From contig JAOAEA010000028.1 in the NCBI GenBank assembly GCA_026417035.1, positions 1-49,966 on the forward strand: a DNA stretch of 49,966 bases, given 5' to 3'. The position numbers were made by a program, and so were the translations under genes. Origin of the DNA: Burkholderiales bacterium. Lineage in GTDB: Bacteria; Pseudomonadota; Gammaproteobacteria; Burkholderiales; SG8-39. Below the pieces are notes generated by a model. That model saw only the letters and a list, made by a program, of their open reading frames with translations, was not told where the DNA came from and searched no databases. Below, in pieces: positions 8,901-16,586 of the stretch. Numbering within the stretch: position 1 is the first letter of the stretch; the number at the start of each line of letters is the position of its first letter.

Positions 8901-9194
8901 GGTCACGGAGCTCGCGGACGCGGCGGCGACGCCCGCGAGTGCACGAACCGCTGCCTCCACCGCTTGCGCGCGGCCGGGATCGCCGCGAATCGCTTCGCAC
9001 CGGAACCGGATTCGCCCCGGCACGGCGTCGTGGAGCACTTCCAGGACGGGGATCGGCGCCGCGGGCCGCGAGGCGAGCTGCGCGCGCAGGCCACGACGCG
9101 CCTCCGGGCGAGCGCGCTCGCCCGACCGGCGACGGATGGTTTTCCTGCTCGAGCCCGGGGCCGGCTTGCTGCGGCTCGCGCTCCGGTTCTTCAC
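5976..9194 (-). CDS. P2-type (SERCA-like) cation-transporting ATPase with N-terminal HMA_2 domain
   Basis: This 1072-residue pump has a basic N-terminus, an HMA_2 domain (about 48-115, DAVPGRIRFRCEAI, no CxxC), a cation-ATPase N-terminal domain (175-215), an actuator loop LTGEA (336-340), the phosphorylated Asp497 in DKTGTLT, and the hinge TGDGIND (791-797). The ion-site residues of animal Ca-ATPase have counterparts. PEGLP at 454-458 supplies Glu455, STNSAE supplies Asn859 and Glu862, and NLVTD at 887-891 supplies Asn887, Thr890 and Asp891. Ca2+ or Mn2+ export is therefore likely, although the HMA_2 domain suggests a regulatory metal or partner. Start GTG 9194 follows TAGATT at 9242-9247. 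The stop overlaps metK by 4 nt. Confidence 0.88.
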   Translation of the reverse strand: MKNRSASRSKPAPGSSRKTIRRRSGERARPEARRGLRAQLASRPAAPIPVLEVLHDAVPGRIRFRCEAIRGDPGRAQAVEAAVRALAGVAAASASSVTGSVLVRYAPPTDPAALVRAIGSALGARRPAARARAAAVSPVAATARALAASPGSARAKRVPAQFAGAAARADAPPWHGLTIAEAIRRLDARPQEGLAPAEAAARLAKHGPNELPRTEPRSALAIFGEQLTTLPIALLDASAVVSLVTGGIADAVAIAGVVLLNAGIATATERQAERTILGLSDYAPRPVKVLRGGRRQEIPPAALVPGDLIELEPGTLVPADARLVAADDLTVNESALTGEALPVHKDAARVLRADTALADRVNLVFRGTAVTGGRGLAVVTATGARTEIGHIQGLLGSVKPPETPIQRQLGEVGRELVIVNGLICAGVLALGLLRGQGLVPMLRSAIALAVAAIPEGLPAVATTTLALGVQDMRKRHVLVRKLEAVETLGAVQVVGLDKTGTLTENRMAAVAAHVDGELFTLDGARMTRDGQPAAAGARAVAARMFEAAALCSDAALNPARNGIAVEGTPTETALVQAALDLGVDVAAARRSRPVVATVPRTLGRKRMSTLHAAGDRRELHVKGDPVEVLERCTRVLTREGVQPLGAAARAEILKANQRMAGRALRVLGMAARERGGDPKDEQDLVWLGLAGLANPIRKGTREAIRTLHGAGIRTVMITGDQSPTAFAIARELDLGDGGEIRVLEAGQIKGVDPKVLAAIAANPHVFARVSPVDKLEIVRALQADGHIVAMTGDGINDGPALKAADVGVAMGAGGTDVAREVADIVLATDDLDGVIEAVRLGRATYANIRKVLRFLVSTNSAETMVMLGAAIAGWPEPLKPMQLLWLNLVTDVLPGLALGLEPPEPDVLEEPPHDPRAPILAARDFRRLLLEGSVLGGATLAAFLAEGGARGPHQATPTPSPSRASTVAFHGLTLSQLAHAVVCRSEHHGILEELTRPPNRKLYAALAACLALQATAQAAPFTRRLLGLTPLTPADLAAILAVGIGSAVANEAVGAIIRRIERRSHPPAGGQP

Positions 9195-9241
9195 GGCGCG
9201 AATCTTGTGGATGGGGAGGCACCCGCGACGGGCGCCCGCCC

Positions 9242-9247
9242 AATCTA
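9242..9247 (-). promoter_or_regulatory. Possible -10 box for the P-type ATPase-metK operon
   Basis: On the minus strand TAGATT lies about 48 nt before GTG 9194. No clear -35 or Shine-Dalgarno sequence is visible. The rest of 9195-9350 shows no gene. Confidence 0.35.
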
Positions 9248-9350
9248 ACGTGCGCCCGCGTCGTTGAGAACCGCTGCGCGCCGGCGGGGGCCGCGTTTCA
9301 CGAATTCTTCATCGAATTGTCATGGTCCGCGCGGCGCGGAACCGGCGGCC

Positions 9351-9381
9351 GCGCGGCGGGCGGGTCGCGCGCCCGCCGCGC
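9351..9381 (-). terminator. Strong hairpin just after ppk2 (terminator-like, no T-tract)
   Basis: A perfect 12-bp stem, GCGCGGCGGGCG paired with CGCCCGCCGCGC, encloses a 7-nt loop and begins 5 nt past the ppk2 stop codon. No run of T follows on the minus strand, so it may be a Rho-aided end or an mRNA-stabilising hairpin rather than a classical intrinsic terminator. Confidence 0.5.
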
Positions 9382-9385
9382 CCCG

Positions 9386-10510
9386 CTACAGGATCGGCTG
9401 GTTCACCTTCTCGCCGCGCTCGTACACGACGTTGGCGCGACCGACGATGAGCGGATCGAGCGGGCCGACGCGGTCGAGGTCCTTCCGCGCGTAAGGGAGC
9501 GAATGCAGGAGGTAGCGCATCGCGTTCAGCCGCGCCCGCTTCTTGCAGTCGGACTTGATCACGGTCCACGGCGCGTCCGCGGTGTCGGTGTAGAAGAACA
9601 TCGCCTCCTTCGCCTTGGTGTACTCGTCCCACTTGTCGAGCGAGGCCATGTCGATCGGCGAGAGCTTCCACTGCTTCAGCGGGTGCACCTCGCGCTCCTT
9701 GAAACGGCGCCGCTGCTCCTCGCGGCTCACCGAGAACCAGAACTTGACGAGGTGGATGCCGCTCTTCACGAGCATGCGCTCGAACTCCGGGCACTGGCGC
9801 ATGAACTCGAGGTATTCCTGCTGGGTGCAGAAGCCCATCACGCGCTCGACGCCGGCGCGGTTGTACCAGGAGCGGTCGAAGAGCACGATCTCGCCCGCGG
9901 TCGGCAGGTTGTTCACGTAACGCTGGAAGTACCACTGGCCGCGCTCGGCCTCGGTCGGCTTCTCCAGCGCGACGACGCGCGCCCCCCGCGGGTTGAGGTT
10001 CTCCATGAAGCGCTTGATCGTGCCGCCCTTGCCGGCCGCGTCGCGGCCCTCGAAGAGCACCACGACCCGGGCGCCCGTCTCCTTCACCCAGGCCTGCAGC
10101 TTGAGCAGCTCCACCTGCAGGCGGTACTTCTGCTTCTCGTAGCTCTTGCGCGAGAGCAGGTTCTTGTAAGGGTAGCCGCCGCTGCGCCAGTCGTCGGCGA
10201 GCTCGTCGTCGGCGGCCACGGCCGCGGCCTCGGCGCGCGCCCGCTGCTCCTTGAGGAGCTTCTTCATGAGCGCGACGGCGTCCGCCGGCTCGCGCCCGCG
10301 CAGGATGTCCTGGAGCGCGTTCACCTGCGCTTCGGTGGCCCCGGCGGAGGCCTCCGCGACGGCGTAGCTCTCGACCGCGGCGGGGCTCGAGGTCGGGCCG
10401 ACGTCGCCCGACTTCACGCGCCGCGGCCGGGTCCCGGCGGTGCGGGGTCGTGCAGCGATACGGGCGGAGGGGGTGCGGGTCTTTTCGGCTCGCGCTCGCT
10501 TGGGTCTCAT
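9386..10510 (-). CDS. ppk2: Polyphosphate kinase 2
   Basis: This protein of about 374 residues transfers phosphate between polyphosphate and nucleotides. The P-loop FEGRDAAGKGGT (about residues 154-163), the following GQWYFQRYVNNLPTAGEI, and the Walker B/lid region VLFDRSWYNRAGVERVMGF (about 209-227) are diagnostic. An N-terminal Arg/Lys/Pro-rich extension of about 40 residues precedes the domain and is probably disordered. ATG 10510 is chosen over an upstream in-frame start at 10543 because GGGAAGG sits at ribosome-binding distance. The sequence fits the class I type, but the preference for ADP or GDP cannot be told. A perfect palindrome GAGGATCCTC at 10545-10554 lies about 35 nt upstream and could be an operator. 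Confidence 0.93.
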   Translation of the reverse strand: MRPKRARAEKTRTPSARIAARPRTAGTRPRRVKSGDVGPTSSPAAVESYAVAEASAGATEAQVNALQDILRGREPADAVALMKKLLKEQRARAEAAAVAADDELADDWRSGGYPYKNLLSRKSYEKQKYRLQVELLKLQAWVKETGARVVVLFEGRDAAGKGGTIKRFMENLNPRGARVVALEKPTEAERGQWYFQRYVNNLPTAGEIVLFDRSWYNRAGVERVMGFCTQQEYLEFMRQCPEFERMLVKSGIHLVKFWFSVSREEQRRRFKEREVHPLKQWKLSPIDMASLDKWDEYTKAKEAMFFYTDTADAPWTVIKSDCKKRARLNAMRYLLHSLPYARKDLDRVGPLDPLIVGRANVVYERGEKVNQPIL

Positions 10511-10669
10511 ACGCCTTCCCGGTCTGGTGAGGACATAAAACAATGAGGATCCTCCCGGCCGCGAGAGGCGTTCTTGCGCCAGATCAGAAACCGTCGCCGG
10601 CAGGGGGCAGGGCGCGCCGGACCCGGTCCGGTCGGGACGCTCGCCCGGCGTCGCGCGATCCCGGCCGGC

Positions 10670-11431
10670 TCAGGGGGCGCAGGGGCCGGTCGAGCGCAGC
10701 GCGTCGCGCAGCGCTTCGGCGGAGCGGATGCGGCGTCCGTCGAGCCGCGCCTGGATCGCCTGGCGGTGCTCGCCGACGAGCTCGCGCCCGGTCGAGTCCG
10801 AGAAGACCTGGACGGTCACGTAATAGTTGCGGCAGCGGAAGTGCTCGGCCACCGGTGACGCGAGCGTGAGCTCGTCGCCCGGCGCGAGGCGCACCGGGCG
10901 CTCCGTGCCGACTTCCATCGTGTCCGGGTCGGGTACGTCGACGAGGCCCGTGTCGCGCGTGCCGGTCGGCGGCAGCTCGAACAGCGCGACGAGCCAGACC
11001 TCGCGCGGGTTCTCGCGCCGCGCGCGCACGCCGATGCGCACCGTGCCGGCGAGCACCGGGCCGCGCATCTCGTAGTCGACCGCGGCGCGCGTCGTGACGA
11101 GATATTTCGACGCGATGAACGCGGGTTGCGGCGGGCCCTTTGGCGCGGGCGCCGGGGCGGGCGGCGGGGAGGCGGCCTTCTCCCGCTCGAGCCGCTCGAG
11201 ACGGCGTTTCTGGAACTCGCGCTCCTCGTCCTCGAGCGTCTTCGCCGGCGCTGCGGCCGGCGCGGGCTCGGCCGGCGGGAATTCCTGCGCCCGCACGCCC
11301 GGCGGCGGGTTCTCGCCGTAGTGGACATGGCCCTTCTCGTCCACCCACCTGTAGAGCACGGCCTCCGCCGCGCCCGCGGCGAGGACGAGCGCCGCGGCGA
11401 GGACGCCCGCGCGCCGGCGGAAGCGGCCCAT
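10670..11431 (-). CDS. DUF4124-domain periplasmic protein
   Basis: This 253-residue protein has a signal peptide (residues 1-24, ending AAGAAEA). The DUF4124 motif follows directly (LYRWVDEKGHVHYGENPP, about 26-43). A Pro/Ala- and charge-rich linker spans 45-100, with a short coiled coil LEDEEREFQKRRLERLEREK. A C-terminal domain of about 150 residues is predicted to be all-beta and has a single Cys (HFRCRNYYVTVQVF) plus one near the end. DUF4124 is common in beta- and gammaproteobacterial envelope proteins, but its function is not established. The gene lies 10 nt after the small Cys-rich gene at 11442-11606 and is probably co-transcribed with it. Confidence 0.85.
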   Translation of the reverse strand: MGRFRRRAGVLAAALVLAAGAAEAVLYRWVDEKGHVHYGENPPPGVRAQEFPPAEPAPAAAPAKTLEDEEREFQKRRLERLEREKAASPPPAPAPAPKGPPQPAFIASKYLVTTRAAVDYEMRGPVLAGTVRIGVRARRENPREVWLVALFELPPTGTRDTGLVDVPDPDTMEVGTERPVRLAPGDELTLASPVAEHFRCRNYYVTVQVFSDSTGRELVGEHRQAIQARLDGRRIRSAEALRDALRSTGPCAP

Positions 11432-11441
11432 GAAGCCTTCG

Positions 11442-11606
11442 CTACTTCGCCTTCCTCGCGCCGGGCTTCTCCTTGCCGGACTTCGTGGCCGGACCCGCGT
11501 CGGCCGACTTCGGCGGCTCGTCGCCGAGCACGGTCTTGAGCGGGCAGACGCCGTAGGCCGGGCACTTCTTGCAGCCGACGGCGATGGCGATCGGACAGAC
11601 GGTCAT
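11442..11606 (-). CDS. Small cysteine-rich protein (54 aa)
   Basis: This 54-residue reading frame starts at ATG 11606 behind a good ribosome-binding site (GGGAGA) and ends at TAG 11442. Its N-terminal part carries four cysteines spaced C4-x7-C12-x2-C15-x5-C21 (in [15 protein letters not shown]), a spacing suited to zinc or an iron-sulfur cluster. The C-terminal half is Lys/Pro/Ala-rich. I do not recognise a characterised family. The clean start, the ordered cysteine spacing and the 10-nt gap to the DUF4124 gene argue that it is real. A metal-binding or redox role is inference. Confidence 0.75.
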   Translation of the reverse strand: MTVCPIAIAVGCKKCPAYGVCPLKTVLGDEPPKSADAGPATKSGKEKPGARKAK

Positions 11607-11725
11607 GGCGGTCTCCCTCGGGCGGTCGGACGCTTACCTTAGCAGAGGCGGCGCCCCGACGTCCGCGGGGCCGGCCCGCGGGTCCTGCTAGACTCGCAGC
11701 TCATCCTCGGCCCTCATGCAATCCC

Positions 11726-11845
11726 GGGTTTCGGCCACGAAGGCCCGAGAGCACGACGTTGCGGCGTCGGCCTCCTGCCCGAAGGGACCGGAGCGATCGC
11801 GCCGGGACGCCCTGCTTCGTGTCTTCGTGGCCTCGGGGTGAACCC
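11726..11845. repeat. Inverted element with CACGAAG-type units (element D)
   Basis: GGCCACGAAG (11733-11742) and CTTCGTGGCC (11823-11832) form a perfect 10-bp inverted repeat, and the outer ends GGGTTT/AACCC extend it. An 8-nt spaced repeat (TTCGTG) lies inside the right arm. It sits between a -10-like TAGACT (11689-11694) and the FKBP start, so it may lie in that gene's leader. The design resembles the elements at 63-224 and 26607-26762, with a different unit sequence. Confidence 0.5.
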
Positions 11846-11866
11846 TTTCCGAAACGGAGCGCCATC

Positions 11867-12211
11867 ATGGCTGCCACGACCACTGCGAGCGGACTCGTGA
11901 TCGACGACCTCAAGGAGGGTGCGGGCGCGCCCGCGGCCGCCGGCCAGCGGGTCACCGTGCACTACACCGGCTGGCTCACCGACGGGCGCAAGTTCGATTC
12001 GAGCCGGGATCGGGACGACCCTTTCGTCTTCCCGCTCGGGCGCGGGCACGTCATCAGGGGCTGGGACGAAGGCGTCGCCGGCATGCGCGTCGGCGGCGTG
12101 CGCAAGCTCACGATCCCGCCGGCGCTCGGCTACGGCGCGCGCGGCGCCGGCGGCGTGATCCCGCCCGACGCGACGCTCGTCTTCGAGGTCGAGCTCCTCG
12201 GACTCGACTGA
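11867..12211 (+). CDS. FKBP-type peptidyl-prolyl isomerase
   Basis: This 114-residue protein is a single cytosolic FKBP domain without a signal peptide. Recognisable features are [16 protein letters not shown], the loop [17 protein letters not shown], and IPPALGYG...[17 protein letters not shown], which contain the aromatic and aspartate pocket residues of the family. It catalyses cis-trans isomerisation of X-Pro bonds and may act in protein folding. ATG 11867 is chosen because everything upstream is the inverted element at 11726-11845. The gene converges on nrdJ; the hairpins at 12235-12290 separate them. Confidence 0.93.
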   Translation: MAATTTASGLVIDDLKEGAGAPAAAGQRVTVHYTGWLTDGRKFDSSRDRDDPFVFPLGRGHVIRGWDEGVAGMRVGGVRKLTIPPALGYGARGAGGVIPPDATLVFEVELLGLD

Positions 12212-12234
12212 AGCGTGCCGGCCGGACGCGGCCG

Positions 12235-12265
12235 CGGGAAGAAGAAGGCCCGCGATTCGCGGGCC
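12235..12265 (-). terminator. Intrinsic terminator of nrdJ
   Basis: A perfect hairpin GGCCCGCG-loop-CGCGGGCC (12247-12265) is followed on the minus strand by a T-rich CTTCTTCTTCCC. A second palindrome, CCCTCCGGCCGGAGGG (12275-12290), sits right behind the nrdJ stop codon. Either could also end the FKBP transcript from the other side. Confidence 0.7.
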
Positions 12266-12291
12266 GGTTGCCGGCCCTCCGGCCGGAGGGC

Positions 12292-15186
12292 TCAGCCGCA
12301 GGTGCCCACGGCGCCGCACGCCGTGCAGAAGTCGCAGCCGTCCTTCTTGATGACGGTGAAGTTGCCGCACTCGTTGCAGAGCCCGCCCTGCATCAGCTTG
12401 GGGCCGCTCTCTTCGCGCGGCGCTTCGAGGATGCCCATCTCGCGCGTCGGGTAGCCGTGCTCGTCGAGCACGCCGAGCATGGCGTAGCGGTGGATGATGA
12501 GCCGCGCGATGTAGGCGACCGTGGACGGCCAGGTCTGCTGGCGCCGCTCGCCCGGGACGAACGCCATGAAGTCGCCGAGCGGCTCGGGGTAGGTGAGGAG
12601 CTTCCTGAGCTTCATGCCGATCCACGCCGGGTCGAGCACGCGCATGTCGAGGGACAGAATGCGCGAGAGGCCGTCCAGCGCCCTCGGGTAGTTGCCCGAG
12701 AGCCACATCGAGTACGGCCGCGTGACGCCGTCGGGCAGCGTGATCTCCTTCAGGCCGAGGACGAAGTCCTCGCCCGTGGCCGGGTTCTGGATGTCGATGG
12801 TCCACGAGAGCGTGCCGTCGGTGCCGGTCTTGGGCTCTTCGCGGCTGAACATCGCGTCGAGCACCGGGTGCGGACGCCCCTCCGGCGAGAGGAGGTCCGG
12901 CGCCTTCTCGTCGAGCGCGCCGAGCTGCTCGCAGCGCCAGCGCACCACCTGCGCGACCGCCGACACGACGCTCGGGAAGCGCTTCTTCTCGCCGTTCGGC
13001 GGGAAGGGCATGTCGAAGGACTCCTCGCCGACCGTCTTCGCCAGCACGTCGAGCTTGAGCTTGAGCCAGGCGCGGTCGTTCGCGCGCATGTCCATCGACA
13101 GCGTCTTGGCGACGGCGCCGAGGCCGCGCGGCTGCTCCGCGCCGTTCACCCAGACCTCGAACGGGAACGCCTTGCCCTCGTGCTCGGTGTGGCCGACGAA
13201 GAGCGCGAACTCGCCGTGCGGCCAGCTGATCATGTACGTCCACGCGAGGTTGCCGCCGGGGAGCGAGGGCCGGCCGGGCCAGCGCAGCGAGGCGAGCACC
13301 GGGGCCGGCAGCGACTTGATCGAGAGCCGCTTGTTCGCGTCCGCGATCTCGACGTCGTGCGGCTGCTTCTTCTCCGCCGCGGGCTCGACCGAGAGCACGG
13401 CGCCCAGCACCTTGTTCGGGCGGTAGGTGGCGAGCCCCTTCAGGCCCGACTTCCACGCCTTGAGGTACAGGTCCTCGAAGTCGGCGTAGGGATAGTCCTC
13501 GGGGACGTTCACCGTCTTGGAGATCGAGGTGTCGATGTAGGGCGCCACCGCGGCGACCATCTCCTCGTGCGCCTGCGCGCTGATCTCCAGGGCGGTCACG
13601 AAGTACTCCGGCAGCTTCGCGACGTCGCCGCCGAGGTGGCGGTAGAGCCGCCACGCGTAGTCCTCGACCGAGTACTCCTTCCAGGTGCCGTCGGCCATGC
13701 GCTTGCGGCGCGTGTAGGTCCACGAGAACGGCGGCTCGATGCCGTTCGAGGCGTTGTCGGCGAACGCGAGCGAGATCGTGCCGGTCGGCGCGATGGAGAG
13801 CAGATGCGAGTTGCGGATGCCGTGCTGCCTGATCTTCTGCTTGATCTCCTGCGGCAGGCGCGAGGCGAAGTTGCCGCCGGAGAGGTAGAGGTCGGCGTTG
13901 AAGAGCGGGAAGGCGCCACGCTCCTTGGCGAGCTCGACGGAGGCGAGGTAGGCGCGGTCGCGCATGTACTCCGAGATCTTCGCGGCCGCGGCGCGCGCCT
14001 CGGGCGAGTCGTAGGCGAGGCGCAGCATGATGAGCGCGTCGCCGAGGCCGGTGAACCCGAGGCCGACGCGGCGCTTCGCGCGCGCCTCCTCGAGCTGCTG
14101 CGGCAGCGGCCAGTTGGTCGCCTCCAGCACGTCGTCGAGCATCCGCACCGAGACCTCGACTACGCGGCCGAACGCGGCGAAGTCGAACTCGGCGCGCTCG
14201 GTGAACGGATGGCGCACGAACTTCGTGAGGTTCACCGAGCCGAGGCAGCAGCAGCCGTACGGCGGCAGCGGCTGTTCCGCGCAGGGGTTCGTCGCCTCGA
14301 TCGTTTCGCAGTAGTAGAGGTTGTTGTCGCGGTTGATGCGGTCGAGGAACAGGATCCCGGGCTCGGCGTGGTCGTAGGTCGAGCGCATGATCTGGTCCCA
14401 CAGGTCGCGGGCGCGCAGCTTGCGGTACACCCACAGGCCGTCCTCGCGCTGGTAGGCGCCGGCCGCCTTCGCGTCCGCCGAGGGCTCGGCCTTGTGCACG
14501 AGCTCGACGTCGCCGTCGCGCTCCACCGCCTGCATGAACGCGTCGGTGACGCCCACCGAGATGTTGAAGTTGGTGAGGTCGCCTTCGTCCTTCGCGTGGA
14601 TGAACTGCTCGATGTCGGGGTGGTCGCAGCGCAGCACGCCCATCTGCGCGCCGCGGCGCGAGCCGGCGGACTCGACCGTCTCGCACGAGCGGTCGAACAC
14701 GCGCATGTACGACACCGGGCCGCTCGCGCGCGACTGCGTGCCGCGCACCAGCGCGCCGACCGGGCGGATGGAGGAGAAGTCGTAGCCGACGCCGCCGCCG
14801 CGCCGCATCGTCTCGGCGGCCTCGGCGAGCGCGGTGTAGATGCCGGGCCGTCCGTCCACGACCTCGGTGATCGAGTCGCCCACCGGCTGCACGAAGCAGT
14901 TGATGAGCGTCGCGGCGAGCGTGGTGCCCGCGGCGGAGTTGATGCGCCCGGCGGGGACGAAGCCCTGCTCCTGCGCTTCGAGGAAGCGGCGTTCCCAGTG
15001 CGCGCGCTTGTCCTCGGGCTCGACCGCGGCGAGCGCGCGCGCGACGCGCGCGCGCACCTCGCTGACGGTGCGCTCCTGCCCTTTGGCGTACTTCTCGACG
15101 AGCACCTCGGCGGAAATCTCCTGCTCGGGGAGCGTGTCGACGTAATCCTGGCCTTTGATCTCGACGGGCGATTCGGCGTGTTGCAT
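12292..15186 (-). CDS. nrdJ: Adenosylcobalamin-dependent (class II) ribonucleotide reductase
   Basis: This 964-residue enzyme reduces ribonucleotides to deoxyribonucleotides using coenzyme B12, with or without oxygen. Visible features include [24 protein letters not shown] near the N-terminus (first redox Cys), the [16 protein letters not shown] loop, the [14 protein letters not shown] region with the catalytic Cys, an insert-rich C-terminal half, and a Cys-rich tail ([15 protein letters not shown]) used for re-reduction or metal binding. ATG 15186 is chosen by fit to the family; earlier in-frame ATGs exist and no strong ribosome-binding site decides it. Tandem NrdR-like boxes lie about 200 nt upstream. 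No cobalamin riboswitch motif was seen in the leader. Confidence 0.93.
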   Translation of the reverse strand: MQHAESPVEIKGQDYVDTLPEQEISAEVLVEKYAKGQERTVSEVRARVARALAAVEPEDKRAHWERRFLEAQEQGFVPAGRINSAAGTTLAATLINCFVQPVGDSITEVVDGRPGIYTALAEAAETMRRGGGVGYDFSSIRPVGALVRGTQSRASGPVSYMRVFDRSCETVESAGSRRGAQMGVLRCDHPDIEQFIHAKDEGDLTNFNISVGVTDAFMQAVERDGDVELVHKAEPSADAKAAGAYQREDGLWVYRKLRARDLWDQIMRSTYDHAEPGILFLDRINRDNNLYYCETIEATNPCAEQPLPPYGCCCLGSVNLTKFVRHPFTERAEFDFAAFGRVVEVSVRMLDDVLEATNWPLPQQLEEARAKRRVGLGFTGLGDALIMLRLAYDSPEARAAAAKISEYMRDRAYLASVELAKERGAFPLFNADLYLSGGNFASRLPQEIKQKIRQHGIRNSHLLSIAPTGTISLAFADNASNGIEPPFSWTYTRRKRMADGTWKEYSVEDYAWRLYRHLGGDVAKLPEYFVTALEISAQAHEEMVAAVAPYIDTSISKTVNVPEDYPYADFEDLYLKAWKSGLKGLATYRPNKVLGAVLSVEPAAEKKQPHDVEIADANKRLSIKSLPAPVLASLRWPGRPSLPGGNLAWTYMISWPHGEFALFVGHTEHEGKAFPFEVWVNGAEQPRGLGAVAKTLSMDMRANDRAWLKLKLDVLAKTVGEESFDMPFPPNGEKKRFPSVVSAVAQVVRWRCEQLGALDEKAPDLLSPEGRPHPVLDAMFSREEPKTGTDGTLSWTIDIQNPATGEDFVLGLKEITLPDGVTRPYSMWLSGNYPRALDGLSRILSLDMRVLDPAWIGMKLRKLLTYPEPLGDFMAFVPGERRQQTWPSTVAYIARLIIHRYAMLGVLDEHGYPTREMGILEAPREESGPKLMQGGLCNECGNFTVIKKDGCDFCTACGAVGTCG

Positions 15187-15533
15187 GTGGGCGTTTTGTC
15201 TTTGTGCGTGAGTTCCGGCGGAACCGACAAGCATACCGGCGTCCGGCATGCCCCTCCAACTCCCATGCGAATCTTGCCCGTCAGCGTAGATCATGACGTG
15301 AGCCAGATCAATTCGTTGAAAACCCTTTTTTCAAGTGGCACTTTAAGTGCCGCGCCGCGCCGGCGCGGGGTTTTCGAGGCGGATCAGGCACCTAGATCTT
15401 GTGGTCGGGCAAAAACCGGGCACAAGATCTAGGGGGCCCGATGTGAAATCCGTCACGGCCGGTCCGGCGCCGGGCGCGCCCGCGCGCCGCCACGGCCGCG
15501 CGTAGACTCTCGCGCGAAGGAGGAAGGATCGCC
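15187..15533. other. 347-nt divergent nrdJ/msrA intergenic region
   Basis: No gene is visible. It contains the NrdR-like pair (15389-15435) and a palindrome GGCACTT-T-AAGTGCC (15337-15351), overlapped by AAGTG/CACTT. On the minus strand it has a possible promoter for nrdJ (TTGAAA then TGATCT 18 nt on, 15303-15332). On the plus strand it has TAGACT at 15503-15508 and the AAGGAGG of msrA at 15517-15523. Confidence 0.6.
15389..15435 (-). promoter_or_regulatory. Tandem NrdR boxes upstream of nrdJ
   Basis: Two 16-nt sites, CACCTAGATCTTGTGG (15389-15404) and GCACAAGATCTAGGGG (15420-15435), are 15 nt apart and start 31 nt apart. NrdR, the zinc-finger/ATP-cone repressor of ribonucleotide reductase genes, binds paired sites resembling ACACTATATCTTGTGT with just this spacing. 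The two copies are near-perfect inverses of each other. NrdJ is the obvious target; msrA, which diverges, could also be affected. Confidence 0.72.
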
Positions 15534-16097
15534 ATGACCCGCGCGCAGCCTGCCGTTCCCTCAGGCCGGGAGGTCGCCACGCTCGCCGGCGGCTGCTTCT
15601 GGTGCCTCGAGGCCGTCTACGACGAGCTCGCCGGCGTCGAGAGCGTCGTGTCGGGCTACATGGGCGGGCGCGTCCCCGACCCGAGCTACGAACAGGTGTG
15701 CGCCGGCGACACCGGGCACGCCGAAGTGGTGCAGGTCGTCTTCGACCCGGCCGTCGTGTCGTTCCGCGACCTCCTCGAGGTCTTCTTCGCGATTCACGAC
15801 CCGACCACGCTCAACCGCCAGGGCAACGACGTCGGCACGCAGTACCGGTCGGCGATCTTCTGCCACTCGCCCGAGCAGGAGCGGGTCGCGCGCGAGGTCA
15901 TCGCGGCGCTCGCGGACGAGCGCGCGTTCGACCGGCCGATCGTCACCGAGGTCGCGCCGGCGGAGACTTTCTGGCCCGCCGAGGACTATCATCAGGAATA
16001 CTTCGCGCGGAACCCCTATCAGCCCTACTGCATGTTCGTCGTGAGCCCCAAGGTCGCGAAGTTCCGGAAGCGCTTCGCCGGGAAGCGCAAGGGCTGA
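15534..16097 (+). CDS. msrA: Peptide methionine sulfoxide reductase A
   Basis: This 187-residue enzyme reduces methionine-S-sulfoxide in proteins and free methionine-S-sulfoxide. The catalytic motif GGCFWCLE (about residues 19-26) is intact, followed by [23 protein letters not shown] and the active-site region [12 protein letters not shown]. There is no signal peptide, so it is cytosolic. The recycling cysteine is probably the one in PYCMFV near the C-terminus. The start is secured by AAGGAGG at 15517-15523. The gene diverges from nrdJ and shares its regulatory region. No msrB is adjacent. Confidence 0.95.
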   Translation: MTRAQPAVPSGREVATLAGGCFWCLEAVYDELAGVESVVSGYMGGRVPDPSYEQVCAGDTGHAEVVQVVFDPAVVSFRDLLEVFFAIHDPTTLNRQGNDVGTQYRSAIFCHSPEQERVAREVIAALADERAFDRPIVTEVAPAETFWPAEDYHQEYFARNPYQPYCMFVVSPKVAKFRKRFAGKRKG

Positions 16098-16107
16098 CGC
16101 GACGGCG

Positions 16108-16238
16108 GTCAGAGGTCAGAGGACAGAGGACAGAAGACAGAGGACGGAACGCTCCGCACCCCGTCCGACCCCTGTCCCTGCCAGGGGAAGGCACTCACCT
16201 TCCCGGGTCTGGCCCCTGAATCCCGAATCCCGAATCCT
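16108..16238. repeat. Heptamer repeat tracts between msrA and the DUF1840 gene (element F)
   Basis: 16108-16147 is a run of a 7-nt unit varying around GTCAGAG/GACAGAG. 16218-16238 is three copies of the 7-nt unit GAATCCC, the last ending in T. Between them is a CCCCTGTCCCTGCCAGGGG-type inverted stretch. The whole fills most of the 152-nt gap and leaves 11 nt before ATG 16250. No gene is visible. Confidence 0.7.
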
Positions 16239-16249
16239 CGACCATCCCC

Positions 16250-16570
16250 ATGCTGATCACGTTCAAATCCAAGGCGAGCGGCAGCATCACGATGTTCGCC
16301 GACGTCGCGAAGACGCTGCTCAAGATGATGGGTCAGTCGGGCGAGTCGCCCGGGGCGATCCTCGCCGCCGACGTGCCCGCGGCGCTCGCGCGCCTGAAGG
16401 CCGCAGTGGCGGCGGAGAAGGAGCGCGCGAAGGGCGAGCCCGTGGATGAGGAGAAGGAGCGCCGCGAAGGCCCGGCCGTGGGCATCGCGACGCGCGCGTT
16501 CCCGCTCGTGAAGCTCCTCGAGGAAGCGGCCGCCGGCGAGGCGGACGTCCTCTGGGGACCGACGCGCTGA
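16250..16570 (+). CDS. DUF1840-domain protein
   Basis: This 106-residue cytosolic protein starts MLITFKSKASGSITMF, the typical start of the DUF1840 family, and keeps its MMGQSGESPGAI and final FPLVKLLEEA segments. The family is found mostly in betaproteobacteria and its function is unknown. A central Lys/Glu-rich coiled segment is visible. The start lies 11 nt after a heptamer repeat and no clear ribosome-binding site is present, so translation may be weak or leader-dependent. The gene converges on the GGDEF gene with only 16 nt between stop codons. Confidence 0.88.
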   Translation: MLITFKSKASGSITMFADVAKTLLKMMGQSGESPGAILAADVPAALARLKAAVAAEKERAKGEPVDEEKERREGPAVGIATRAFPLVKLLEEAAAGEADVLWGPTR

Positions 16571-16586
16571 CGGCGCCCGCGGCGGC

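Noticed and set aside
15187..15388. Cobalamin riboswitch before nrdJ
   Set aside because: No B12-box (GCCACTG-like) or matching stem pattern was found on the minus strand. Paired NrdR sites explain regulation better.
12268..15432. Very long open frame on the plus strand (1054 codons) opposite nrdJ
   Set aside because: It is the antisense shadow of nrdJ caused by high GC content; its protein is full of Arg, His and Glu runs with no domain, while the minus strand encodes a complete NrdJ.
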